DNA from: CBDCYH01 sp965224105 | Lineage (GTDB): Bacteria > Bacteroidota > Rhodothermia > Rhodothermales > JABDKH01 | DNA: 64,000 bases | Reading direction: 5' to 3' | Assembly: GCA_965224105.1 (NCBI GenBank) | Contig: CBDCYH010000002.1 | Coordinates: 682,001-746,000, forward strand | In this document: piece by piece, positions 1 to 8,989 of the stretch | How positions within the stretch are numbered: position 1 is the first letter of the stretch | How the letters are laid out: every line of letters begins with the position of its first letter | Notes under the pieces: model-generated | Seen by the model: only the letters and a program-made list of their open reading frames with translations | The model's database searches: none | Told to the model about the DNA's origin: nothing | Program-made: the position numbers and the translations under genes

Positions 1-563
1 ACGTAAAGAAAGCCAGTCATGTCACCAAATTTGGGAAGAGACGTTGATGCCGATGTCAGGCGTTGATCATAGAACTTGACGCCACTTCGAAAAATCAGAG
101 GTGCACCTGATCCTGCTGGACCTGCAATAAGGCGCCATGTATTGTCGGAATGACTTTTCTCGAAGTCGTGAAACTGAACACCTGGTGGTAAATCCACGGC
201 TTCGGGCCTTACGAAGATCTGCAGTCCGGTTACGTCAACATCGGAGGCATTTGTTTCTTCGTGCATTAGGCCGCTGCCAGCATTCATCAGCATCATATAG
301 TGGTGATTGATGAGGACTTTGTGGCCGGTTGAGTCTTCGTGAATGACCGCGCCTGTGCGCAGATAGGTCAGAATCTCATCGTTTTGATGAGGGTGCATGG
401 AGACGACCACGCCGGGGCGAACTCTGGCGTGGTCGAATCTTCCTAAGGGTCCCAATCCGCGATCGGCTGGATTGCCCACGACACTGCCAGGGTAGACAAT
501 GTCGATGTGAAACTCATCTCCGCCGAAGGATTTGCGATGATGTGATGATGTTTGTTTTAGCAT
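1..563 (-). CDS. pirin family protein (3' end outside window)
   Basis: Read directly from the reverse strand; the ATG is at 563 and the frame stays open to base 1, so only about 187 N-terminal residues are present. The N-terminal cupin is complete: the metal ligands fall at H57, H59, H101 and E103, exactly the pirin spacing, within the segments MHPHQNDEI and LMHEE. Pirins bind iron and act as quercetin 2,3-dioxygenases or redox-sensitive regulators; which applies here is unknown. The gene follows the YcaC-like hydrolase on the same strand with a gap of about 105 bp, and the pair may be co-transcribed from the palindrome-bearing region near 1350. Confidence 0.9.
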   Translation of the reverse strand, partial: MLKQTSSHHRKSFGGDEFHIDIVYPGSVVGNPADRGLGPLGRFDHARVRPGVVVSMHPHQNDEILTYLRTGAVIHEDSTGHKVLINHHYMMLMNAGSGLMHEETNASDVDVTGLQIFVRPEAVDLPPGVQFHDFEKSHSDNTWRLIAGPAGSGAPLIFRSGVKFYDQRLTSASTSLPKFGDMTGFLY

Positions 564-669
564 GGTGTCAAAAACAGTTACTCCGCGGTATGCCGCCCAT
601 CGGTAGCGCCTTACGAATCAAAGCTGTGATCAACACGGAGTTGGCCACTTTCACAGGTTAGTCATGTGA

Positions 670-1281
670 CTAATTATCCGCTTGCTGCATCATGGGTGAG
701 AGGATGTCGGTAAACAGGATCTGGATCAGCTTTTTTCCATTCTCACTCGTCCAGTTCTCTGCCAACTCAGCGATCAACGCGTTGCTTGTGGTCAACACAA
801 CTCCTGCCCGCTCCATTCTTCGGAACGCCATCTCGTCTGCCATTGTTGTTGGAGATCCCGATGCGTCGACCACGGCCTGCACTGCAAACCCCTCCTCGAC
901 GGCGCTGATTGCCGGAGGCGCCAGGCAAACGTCCGTTGTAACACCGGCGAGAATGAGATTCTTTCGACCGGTTGCTCGGGCTGCCTCGGCAAAAGTGCCG
1001 TCATCCCAACAATTAACCACTCCTTCGCGCTGGATACGGGTTTCGAACGCTTGTGGTAATGCGTCTTGCAGCTCTGACATTAGTGGACCTTGAGCCATGT
1101 TCTCCATGCTACTGGTTAATACAACCGGCATTTCAAGCGCTGCGGCCACTTTTGCCAAGGCTGCAGCGTTTCTTTTCAATTCCTCCTGATCGATTGACCC
1201 GACCCAGCCAATCGTTCCGACCTGATGGTCGATCAACAGCATGGCGCTGTTTTCCGGGGTAAACCGCTTGGTTTTGCTCAT
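670..1281 (-). CDS. YcaC-like isochorismatase-family cysteine hydrolase
   Basis: About 203 residues. The start MSKTKRF at 1281 is chosen over the in-frame one at 1320 because AGAGGA sits just upstream and the protein then matches the family length. The fold signature is present: catalytic Asp in LLIDHQVG near the N-terminus and the nucleophile Cys in AGVTTDVCL. The C-terminal segment with ASGSPTTMADEMAFRRME is typical of the YcaC branch, octameric hydrolases of unknown substrate. Pirin plus a YcaC-type hydrolase behind a palindrome is a common stress-inducible arrangement; the substrate cannot be inferred. Confidence 0.88.
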   Translation of the reverse strand: MSKTKRFTPENSAMLLIDHQVGTIGWVGSIDQEELKRNAAALAKVAAALEMPVVLTSSMENMAQGPLMSELQDALPQAFETRIQREGVVNCWDDGTFAEAARATGRKNLILAGVTTDVCLAPPAISAVEEGFAVQAVVDASGSPTTMADEMAFRRMERAGVVLTTSNALIAELAENWTSENGKKLIQILFTDILSPMMQQADN

Positions 1282-1349
1282 TGTTTTCCTCTTTTTTTGC
1301 TTGGTTTGAATCGGAGCCACAAGCTGGCTTCTTTTCTTATGACAGCATC

Positions 1350-1372
1350 AACTATTGATACTATCAATAGTT
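1350..1372. promoter_or_regulatory. perfect 23-bp palindrome, probable operator
   Basis: Half-site AACTATTGATA, one central C, then its exact reverse complement TATCAATAGTT. It lies 69 bp upstream of the hydrolase start at 1281 and about 95 bp upstream of the divergent gene at 1468. Arms this long without mismatch are typical of a dimeric repressor or activator site. No regulator gene is adjacent, so the cognate factor is unknown. Confidence 0.6.
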
Positions 1373-1467
1373 CCAAACATGACTGTCCCACATGCCCGTC
1401 TTGCTAGTATCCGCCACAATCGTTTGTTTTAGGTATCTGATATTATTCAGGTAACCGAGGTCCTACC

Positions 1468-3248
1468 GTGATTCGAATCAGACAACATTCACTGTATCTA
1501 TTCCTGGCACTGGCCACCTTCGCGGCTGATCCGCTCGAGCTTAATGCACAAACTGAGGCGCAATACGTGGTCACCTTTGGTGCCGCATCGACTGAGGAGG
1601 GTGTTGCCGCAGGCATTGATGCAATCGGCAACGGCTATTATATAGGTACATTTCAATCCGACGTCGACTTTGATCCTGACTCCACCGCCGACCATATATT
1701 ATCAGCTGCAAGACAAGACGTGTACGTAGTCTCTTACACCAGTGACGGCCGACTGCGATTCGCTTTCGATATTGGCAATTCTTTCGCGATCTCGGAATAT
1801 GCAGGGGACATAGCGGTCCGACCAAATGGAACATTTGCCGTCACGGGAGCTCAGCCGTTTGGGACTATCGACTACAACCCGGATACAACATCGACCGTGG
1901 AGTTATCGGGACGGGTCTTTGTTGCCTCGTACGACAGCTCGGGAGCGTTCAGGTTTGCACGGGTGGCCGTAGGCTTTGATGCGGCAAGCACCGGTCGCGG
2001 CGAGAGCATCGCCTACGACCAACACGGCAATGCCTTCGTCACGGGATCGTTTGTCGGAACCCTCGATTTCGATGGCTCTACATTCACCGGGCCCGGCACA
2101 ATTACAAGCACCGATGGAAACGATGTCTTCGTTGCAAGCTACACGACCGATGGGGACCTCAGGTATGTATTTGCAATAGACGGATCAGGCCAGGACAACG
2201 GTCACGGAATTGCCGCCGACTCGAGTGGTACATCTTTGTCACGGGCATGATGACGGACGAGCTGTTCTTTGATCGACAAGACACGGATGCCAACGCTGAC
2301 ACCGAAAGGCGTCAGAGCGCAGGGAGCAGCGACATTTTCCTCGCCAGCTACGACTCGACTGCAGCCTTCCGATTTGCCTTTGCGCTCGGCAGCGAAAACG
2401 ATGATGTGGGTAACGGTGTTGACATTGACCAGTATGGAATTGTCTATCTGACGGGCAAGGCATCGGGGGATGTCGACTTCGACCCGGGACTGGACCAACA
2501 GATTCGATCGGGAGCGCCCAACGGGAGCGCTTTTCTTGCGGGCTATTGGAACGTTGGAGTTTTTCGATATGGTCTCGTCTTGACCGGCGGCAGCTCATCA
2601 GGAAATGATGTGTCAACTTCAGCAACAGGAAAGAGCATTGTTGCTGGCAGTTTTGTAGGGCAAGTTGACCTGGATCCGGGTCCGGGACAGGCGCTGTTTA
2701 CGTCCACCAGCGGGACCAATGCCTTTGCCTCCAGGTATTCCCTTTTGGGCGATTACATCCTCGGGTACGCACTAGACGGCTCCGGCATCAGCGCGGCCGA
2801 GGGTGTTGATTTGAATGCAGACGAAGGCCACGTTATTACCGGAAGGTTTAGCGGATCGGTCGATGTTGATCCCACCGATGGCGTAGACTTCCGCCAGGGC
2901 AATGGTCAAACGGATGTATTCATCGCCAGGTACCCGGCAGAGTATATCGTGAGTAACGACCCGGTACCTACTCCACAGATTTCGACTACGTTGTCTATGA
3001 CCGCGCCGTATCCTAATCCGACAAGTTCAGATTTTCAGTTTGTGCTTGAGGCTGAATCAAACGACGAATTGATGTTAACGCTTTATGACGTAAGTGGTCG
3101 TAAAGTCAACGCTGCTATTACGCGGACCAAGTCAGGTGACGTGATCGTCGTTCGCGTGAACACGGCTGGCCTTGCGACGGGGGTTTATTCCGTGGTCGCA
3201 AGGGTCGGGTCGGAGATGAGTAGTCGGAGTCTGGTGGTGCATCGATAG
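1468..3248 (+). pseudogene. secreted SBBP-type beta-propeller protein with type IX sorting domain, frameshifted
   Basis: Two abutting frames make one protein. The first (GTG at 1468, stop at 2250) has a signal peptide and repeated blades of the kind VDFDPDS ... VYVVSYTSDG ... RFAF. The second carries the same blades on and ends in a sorting domain (YPNPTSS ... LYDVSGRKV ... LATGVYSVVAR). At about 2225-2232 the sequence must lose one base: reading through, DSSG is followed by YIFVTG, matching DQHGNAFVTG in the blade before. A one-base deletion therefore splits the gene; it is either a real lesion or an assembly error. Function of the intact protein is unknown; it would be exported and surface-attached. 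Confidence 0.75.
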
Positions 3249-3294
3249 CGAGGACTTATCCTGCAGATTGTGGAAACCGAAGCAACGCCTGAAA

Positions 3295-4347
3295 ATGCGA
3301 GCGATTATTCCGAACCTTTCGACTGTTGCTCTATTGTCAATACTGTCTCTGGCAGCTTGTGACTCTTCTACACCCAATGCCAATTCATTTGAGCCCGGAT
3401 GGAATGACATAGGACTTATCGATTCGGATCTCCAAGGTGTAGTTTACAAGGACCTCTTCGTCTACGCATTCTCGAAACAGGAGATCTGGCGTACAGTGTT
3501 GCAGAAAACCGACAGCCATTGGGAATCTGTTGCAGAAGGTTTATCAAGACGGGTCAACGCGGATTTCAACGTCCATGACATTGTGTCTTCCGGCTCCGAT
3601 TCACTTCTTGTTACCGTCAGAACGAATAGCCCTTCGCAGCGCGTGTTATATCGATCGATCAACGGAGGGTTAAGCTGGATGCATGCCGATAGTTCTTTGT
3701 GGTCCATTTTCGATGGTGATACAACCTTCTTCCAGGTTCGAACGCTAATCTCGAGTAACAATCGTGTTGTCGCAGACGGATATGCTTCCACCATAAACAT
3801 GGGCGAAAGTTGGACAAGAATGGTCCAGATTACAGGGACGGGTAATCGGGTAAGTGCGACTAACCCCACAAACGACTCAATTATTTGGCAGGGAGGCCTG
3901 TCCGCCACTACGGAGCCAGCGCTAGGATTTACTATTGACGGAGGATGGACTTGGATGCTGCGCTCAGATAATATTCGTGGCGTCGCCCAGGGCCAGACTG
4001 TAACAGGCATTGTTCCGTTTGCTGCACAAGACAGCGTGGTTGTAGCGACCTCTGCGGGCCTGTTTTTTAGCGACGATGCTGCAGTCTCATGGACAGAACT
4101 TGGGCAGCCCAACGGAACATGCTATTATGAAGACTTGGCAGGCGAAGCAGTCGTCAAACCAGTCAGAATGTGGGTGCTTTGCAGATCTATTGATAACTCA
4201 ATGTATCTATTTCAGACTAGTGATATGGGTGAGAATTGGCATCTACTCGAACCACCCAACAACGAGGTCGTGCGCGCATTCGAATGGGTATCACAAGAAC
4301 AACTCTTGGTGGTGGTGACAAATGAACGAGCCTGGGTGATTAAATAG
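3295..4347 (+). CDS. lipoprotein with Asp-box (BNR/Ycf48-like) repeats
   Basis: About 350 residues starting at MRAIIPNLS (3295); an in-frame TTG at 3268 is less likely. A hydrophobic leader ends in LSLAAC, a lipobox, so the mature protein is lipid-anchored. At least four Asp-box-like segments occur at regular spacing (SINGGLSW, TINMGESW, TIDGGWTW, TSDMGENW), the signature of BNR/photosystem-assembly-type propellers. No sialidase catalytic residues are apparent. It lies just after the frameshifted propeller gene on the same strand. Function unknown; probably a structural or binding propeller at the cell surface. Confidence 0.75.
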   Translation: MRAIIPNLSTVALLSILSLAACDSSTPNANSFEPGWNDIGLIDSDLQGVVYKDLFVYAFSKQEIWRTVLQKTDSHWESVAEGLSRRVNADFNVHDIVSSGSDSLLVTVRTNSPSQRVLYRSINGGLSWMHADSSLWSIFDGDTTFFQVRTLISSNNRVVADGYASTINMGESWTRMVQITGTGNRVSATNPTNDSIIWQGGLSATTEPALGFTIDGGWTWMLRSDNIRGVAQGQTVTGIVPFAAQDSVVVATSAGLFFSDDAAVSWTELGQPNGTCYYEDLAGEAVVKPVRMWVLCRSIDNSMYLFQTSDMGENWHLLEPPNNEVVRAFEWVSQEQLLVVVTNERAWVIK

Positions 4348-4563
4348 TTCATCCAGTGTCGCCGCGTTATTAAATGTGGATCTTGTTTGAGCGAAACACG
4401 GAAGCGGAAATTAGCCCAACAACGTGGCAAAACAGGTCCACACGGAGTGATAATTTCGATACATTAAGGATCTAGCCCTCGTCTCCCGTGACTCATGGAT
4501 CCCACTCGTGAGATCTTCGACCTGGTGAGCGGCCCACACTCTCAGAACAAAACGGACAGTAAC

Positions 4564-6930
4564 ATGAAATCACTCCTTCGAGTCGCCAGCATCTGCGCAC
4601 TTGTGGCTGTGGCAGGGGCAATGCCGGTAAAAGCGCAATACGCCCTTCAATTTGGCGCCGCCGTTACCGTCTCTGACAACGAAGTCATTGTCGGCGAAGG
4701 CAGGAATCTGCTGTTACCAGGCACTGTCATTGTCTACACTCTCGACGCCGATGGAGGGTGGACTCAATCGCAATCGTTAGCTCCTTCGGATGCGGGAGGA
4801 GAGGCTACAGGATTCGGTCGGGCGTTGTCTTACTCAAACGGGACGCTGTTTGTGGGGGCGCCTACAAAGAGGTCGGTATATCTATATGAACGCAATGAGA
4901 ATGGCAGATGGACCGAGTCCGGAAAATTATCTGCTGACGCCGAAGGATTCGGTGGCACGGTCGCGGTAGATATGGACCATGCGCTTGTTGCAGCAACGGG
5001 CAATCGACAAACGGCTGGACGAGTGTTTTCATTCCATCGAGGTGAGGACGGAAAATGGCTTCAAACAGATGAATTAGCTGCACCCGACAGCGTCGGACCG
5101 CGCGCCGGGTACGGTCGGGTATTGGCACTCAAAAACCGGCAGGCAGTCATTGGAGCTCCAGGCAGACTCGAGAGGTCGGGCACAGTGTATTCGTTCAACC
5201 TCAATGAAACGGGGACATGGGAATCAACGGGAGCAATTGACTTCCCGAAGGCGGACAATGGCCAAGAGTTTGGTTCGTCCTTACTGCTGGCTGGCAGTCG
5301 TCTCGCAGTCGGAGTGCCGGGTTACGAAAAGAGCACCGGGGCTGTGGCCATTTTCAAGCGAGGAGAAGAAGGACAAATCTGGGTTTATGATCGACGCTTG
5401 TCTCCATTTGATGCTACCGGTGGCGAGCGCTTCGGTACTGCGCTTGCGCTGACTAACGGACAACTCTGGGTCGGTTCACCCGGGTATGATGCACAACAAG
5501 GAATGGTTTACAAATTCCGTATCAACTCCGAGTCCGGCCGCATGACGTCGACCGAACGGCTCTCAGATGACGGCTTGCAGTACCGGAGCTCCTACGGATC
5601 AGCACTTGCGGCAAACGACAACATTGCTGTTGTAGGAGCTGTAGGACACGACAACTTTGAGGGTGTTGTATTTCCTTACGCCAGGATAAATGACGCCTGG
5701 GTTGCAGGTCGGAAGTTGTACAACGAGACCGGCGAGTTTGCATCAGTCACCGGCGAAATGACGCAATGTGCAGAAGGAAAAGCAGGCGAGTTCGACTGCA
5801 GTGATGTAGACATGCTGTCGTTCCTGTCGCGGGAGGACATTGGCGCAGCCAGAGGTATCCAGGTGAATGATGTTTGGGGATGGGAGGATCCGCTTACTGG
5901 TGATGAGTACGCGCTGGTTGGACGAACAGATGGCACCTCATTTATCAAGGTCACAGATGCGCATAACCCTGTGTACATTGGCGATCTTCCAAAAACGGAG
6001 ACCGCAAACCAGAGTCTGTGGCGGGACATCAAAGTATACAAGGATCATGCATACATCGTTGCCGATGGAGCCGGAGCTCACCACATGCAGGTCTTCGACT
6101 TGACACAATTGCGCAATGTCGAAAACGTACCAGTCACCTTCGAAGAAACGGCAATCTACAAGGGTGTGTATAGCTCGCACAACATCATCATCAACGAGGA
6201 GACCGGGTATGCCTACGCAGTCGGCAGCGACTCAGGTGGCGAAACATGCGGCGGTGGCCTGCACATGATCAACATCCAGGATCCAGCCAATCCCGAATTT
6301 GCTGGTTGTTTTGCTGATCCGCGCACTGGACGGACCGGAACGGGAGCCACACACGACGCCCAGTGCGTAACCTACAACGGTCCCGATATTAATTTCCAGG
6401 GACGCGAGATCTGCCTGAGTTCGAACGGGACCGCTCTTTCAATTGCTGATGTGACGGACAAGGATAACCCAATCGCAATCTCAATTGCCGAGTACCCAAA
6501 TGTTTCCTATGCACACCAGGGATGGTTGACCGAGGATCACCGCTACTTCTACCTCAACGATGAAGGAGACGAGATTTCAGAGGTTGTTGATGCGACGCGA
6601 ACCCTGATATTTGATCTTGCCGAACTGGAAGACCCTGTTTTGGCAGGCGAGTACCTTGCGGAAGACAGTTCGATCGATCACAACCTGTACATCCGAGAAG
6701 ACCTGATGTATCAGGCCAACTACTCTGCAGGATTGCGGATCATCAATATCTCTGATCCCGAGAACCCGGTCGAGGTCGGCCACTTCGACACTGTACCATA
6801 CGGAAAGAATGATAACTCCCCAGTGCTGGGTGCCTGGAGTAACTATCCTTACTTCAAAAGTGGAATCATCATCGTCACCTCCGGTCGCGAGGGCCTGTTC
6901 ATTCTGAAAAAGACACCGGTTGATAGTTGA
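4564..6930 (+). CDS. secreted FG-GAP and choice-of-anchor B (LVIVD-repeat) protein
   Basis: About 788 residues from MKSLLRV (4564); the upstream in-frame ATG at 4495 would put 23 residues before the signal peptide. A signal peptide ends near MPVKAQ. Residues ~20-390 hold FG-GAP-like repeats (VGAPTKRS, IGAPGRLE, VGVPGYEK, VGSPGYDA, VGAVGHDN). After a linker with two cysteines the second half holds LVIVD-like repeats (LHMINIQDPANPEFAGCF, LRIINISDPENPVEVG), the hallmark of choice-of-anchor B proteins. No type IX sorting domain follows. Such proteins are exported and of unknown function. Confidence 0.82.
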   Translation: MKSLLRVASICALVAVAGAMPVKAQYALQFGAAVTVSDNEVIVGEGRNLLLPGTVIVYTLDADGGWTQSQSLAPSDAGGEATGFGRALSYSNGTLFVGAPTKRSVYLYERNENGRWTESGKLSADAEGFGGTVAVDMDHALVAATGNRQTAGRVFSFHRGEDGKWLQTDELAAPDSVGPRAGYGRVLALKNRQAVIGAPGRLERSGTVYSFNLNETGTWESTGAIDFPKADNGQEFGSSLLLAGSRLAVGVPGYEKSTGAVAIFKRGEEGQIWVYDRRLSPFDATGGERFGTALALTNGQLWVGSPGYDAQQGMVYKFRINSESGRMTSTERLSDDGLQYRSSYGSALAANDNIAVVGAVGHDNFEGVVFPYARINDAWVAGRKLYNETGEFASVTGEMTQCAEGKAGEFDCSDVDMLSFLSREDIGAARGIQVNDVWGWEDPLTGDEYALVGRTDGTSFIKVTDAHNPVYIGDLPKTETANQSLWRDIKVYKDHAYIVADGAGAHHMQVFDLTQLRNVENVPVTFEETAIYKGVYSSHNIIINEETGYAYAVGSDSGGETCGGGLHMINIQDPANPEFAGCFADPRTGRTGTGATHDAQCVTYNGPDINFQGREICLSSNGTALSIADVTDKDNPIAISIAEYPNVSYAHQGWLTEDHRYFYLNDEGDEISEVVDATRTLIFDLAELEDPVLAGEYLAEDSSIDHNLYIREDLMYQANYSAGLRIINISDPENPVEVGHFDTVPYGKNDNSPVLGAWSNYPYFKSGIIIVTSGREGLFILKKTPVDS

Positions 6931-7524
6931 CTGTTTTCATTCCATTGGGATAATCTGGCAGAATAAATTGTGGACCTGAGCAGTTGCTCCACTGGCTGTC
7001 AAAACACTGATTTGAATCAATGATTCCTGGTTGGCTAACCATCATGTGATGGTCGGGATGGGATGACGGGGGTCGTGTATTGATGATGCTGTAATCGATT
7101 GAAGATGTCCTACCAGGAATTCGCAGCAGGTGCCTACTCATCAATACCTCGGAAAGCATAGTAAAAGTAATTTACGAATCGCCTCGCTCGTGTTGACCTG
7201 GATCGCGACGAAGGCGCAATGGTTCCAGTGTCCCGAGCCAGCGGCTTTGCCGTAGCCTTCAGGCCTCTCTGAAACTCCAGGTTGCCCAAATGTACACCCT
7301 CGCTGAAGTCAATACGGGGGGCTTAGGCTAGACACGGACATGTCTAGAAAAATTGCTGGGATACGAAATGGCTTGACAAATTGATTACGAGTTTGTACTA
7401 CAAAGTAGGCTTGGAAAAATTTTCGCTCGTGAGCAGCAATTTTACCAGCGCCGTTTCAAAGTCATTCCGTACTTAGGTGTGATTCGGTTGCTGAACCAGT
7501 CAGTCGAAATAGAGAAAACTGGTA
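6931..7524. other. intergenic region with decayed repeat and possible promoter
   Basis: No convincing gene. It contains the diverged repeat copy at 7108-7287, a short inverted repeat (CTAGACA, 6-nt loop, TGTCTAG) at 7328-7347 and a TTGACA-N17-TACTAC element at 7373-7401 that could be a promoter for the gene at 7525. Confidence 0.5.
7108..7287. repeat. diverged copy A of ~180-bp repeat
   Basis: Aligns end to end with 8545-8728 (shared blocks include CCTACCAGGA, GCCTCGCTCGTGTTG, CCTGGATCGCG, AAGGCGC, CAGGTTGCCC) with many substitutions and small indels. Both ends resemble the outer part of the tRNA-Gln 3' end (TGCCCTACCAGG). Confidence 0.65.
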
Positions 7525-8481
7525 ATGGCTGAAAAAAGACCGGTTCGAATTTGCGACAAACGACGAACGTTTGCTGTGTTTGTTACCGTCTTGAGTTGGT
7601 TCTTGTTTATCCAGACGCACCAAAGCATCGGGCAACAACAACCAGATACTCTTGATTGGAAACGGTATCTGCCGCTTGAGTTAGGAAACCAATGGCAGTA
7701 TTTGGCTATGGCGCCTGACTCCCTCATCCAAAGGTATTACGTATCTGGGGACACATCTATTCTGGGTGCGCATTACTACTTCTTTGATGTAGAGAGCTAC
7801 CGATTGTCACAACCGGATCAGGGGTTATTTTTACGGTACTATGTTCGATATGCTCCCGACGGGGCCCATTTGGTACAAGCCTACTCATGGGATTCACTGT
7901 CCGTTGTTGAGTCTAGATTGGGACTGGCTCCATGCCCACTAGACGGACCGTTCAACTCCATACCAACGCCGCAGTTTTGCAGAGGTGTTGGATCTGGAGA
8001 AAGGTTCGTTGTTAGTGGTCGGCCTGACTCGTCCCATTCAATCGGCGGTCAAACTTTGCTATTCAAAGGAATTAAAGTGCTGTCTGACGCAGGGTTCGCT
8101 TGGACTCTTGGAAGCGACGTCGGGATTCTTAGTTTCTCTGCAGACCTTGGCGCATTCTATGAGCTAGAGTTCGCTTCCGTCGCAGGTGTAGAATATGGAG
8201 TTGCCGTTGTTTCTACTTCGCTTGAGCCCGAAAGCTACGCCGGCTCCAACACTACCTTGCATCCCAATCCCGCGCATTCGTGGTTAACCCTTCGGGGCTT
8301 GCCTATAGATCTGGGCAACACTATTGTCGAGATTATTGACATAACGGGGAGACTCCGCAAGGAGGTTCCGTTGTCATCGCAACGATCGATTTTTGTTGGA
8401 GATTTGGAGAGCGGGGTCTACTTCGTGCGGTTCCCGGACTCCCCAGCCCCACGTATTAACAAATTTGTAATAGTCAGATGA
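7525..8481 (+). CDS. secreted protein with type IX sorting domain
   Basis: 318 residues. A hydrophobic segment (FVTVLSWFLFI) near the N-terminus serves as signal peptide. The mature part opens with RYLPLELGNQWQYLA, a segment seen at the start of many exported Bacteroidota proteins of unknown function. The last ~75 residues form a sorting domain: HPNPAHSWLTL, VEIIDITGRLRKEV, LESGVYFVRF, and a basic C-terminus KFVIVR. The gene lies alone between the two diverged repeats at 7108 and 8545, so it may have arrived with an older insertion. Function not recognised. Confidence 0.78.
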   Translation: MAEKRPVRICDKRRTFAVFVTVLSWFLFIQTHQSIGQQQPDTLDWKRYLPLELGNQWQYLAMAPDSLIQRYYVSGDTSILGAHYYFFDVESYRLSQPDQGLFLRYYVRYAPDGAHLVQAYSWDSLSVVESRLGLAPCPLDGPFNSIPTPQFCRGVGSGERFVVSGRPDSSHSIGGQTLLFKGIKVLSDAGFAWTLGSDVGILSFSADLGAFYELEFASVAGVEYGVAVVSTSLEPESYAGSNTTLHPNPAHSWLTLRGLPIDLGNTIVEIIDITGRLRKEVPLSSQRSIFVGDLESGVYFVRFPDSPAPRINKFVIVR

Positions 8482-8541
8482 GGACGTTCATTCCATCTAT
8501 AGCGATCAGATGTATACCACTCAGCTGGTGTCAAGGAGCAG

Positions 8542-8730
8542 TTGCCCTACCAGGATTCTTCGCAGCCGACGGCTGCTCATCAGTCGCTCGGTGTGAACAG
8601 TGCACCTAGTTTAGCTTTTGCCTCGCTCGTGTTGAACCTGGATCGCGCCCAAGGCGCGATGGGTTCATGTGTCCCAAGCCATCAGTTTTGCCCCAGCATT
8701 CAGGTCTCTCAGAAACCCCAGGTTGCCCTA
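8542..8730. repeat. diverged copy B of ~180-bp repeat, beginning and ending in att-like sequence
   Basis: Starts with TTGCCCTACCAGGATTC, which is identical to the outer end of the tRNA-Gln gene at 28841, and runs into the left attachment repeat. Homologous to 7108-7287. Probably the scar of an earlier integration at the same tRNA gene. Confidence 0.6.
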
Positions 8731-8765
8731 CCAGGACTCGAACCTGGAACCTCCTGATTCAGAGT
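8722..8765. repeat. left attachment site (displaced 3' half of tRNA-Gln)
   Basis: 44 bp identical, bar one base, to 28840-28883, the 3' half of the tRNA-Gln gene from the anticodon loop to the acceptor end. It lacks the 5' half so it is not a functional tRNA. Sequence identity stops sharply at both outer edges. Confidence 0.92.
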
Positions 8766-8836
8766 TATAAGTAGCATCTCCAATATCGGCCTAAGAGATA
8801 TGAAATTCAACGTTTTAGGAGATCGGAGAATCGGCG

Positions 8837-8855
8837 TTACGCACATGTTGCGCAT
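8837..8855 (+). repeat. paired 8-bp repeat TTACGCAC-N3-TTGCGCAT
   Basis: Two TTRCGCAY units 11 bp apart, 72 bp inside the left attachment site. Same arrangement as at 21134, 22210, 23514 and 28719. Could be an integrase arm site or a regulator site. Confidence 0.5.
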
Positions 8856-8989
8856 TCGATTTTGCTAAGACATTACAGCTGGCTCGCGCCGGCTGAATCG
8901 TTTACGAATGGAGAGCGCTAGTCACTGCGACCACACCGAAAGACTGTCGTCTTGCAATTCGGCCCCAGAATCGCTATACCTCATTACCC

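Larger units (their letters stand above)
8482..8989. other. intergenic region containing the left end of the integrated element
   Basis: Holds repeat copy B (8542-8730), the left attachment repeat (8722-8765) and, inside the element, a paired 8-bp repeat (8837-8855). No gene supported; an open frame at 8542-8757 is only a read-through of the repeat and tRNA fragment. Confidence 0.6.

Noticed and set aside
692..1093. Forward-strand open frame of 133 residues
   Set aside because: Antisense to the isochorismatase-family gene; low-complexity Ser/Ala/Arg composition typical of a shadow frame.
7328..7347. CTAGACA/TGTCTAG inverted repeat as a terminator or operator
   Set aside because: Stem is short and AT-balanced, followed by AAAA rather than T; no gene end or clear promoter matches it.
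8542..8757. 71-residue open frame as a gene
   Set aside because: It merely reads through the decayed repeat and tRNA fragment and lacks a ribosome site.
8724..8765. A second tRNA-Gln gene
   Set aside because: Only the 3' half is present; the acceptor 5' strand, D-arm and half the anticodon stem are missing.
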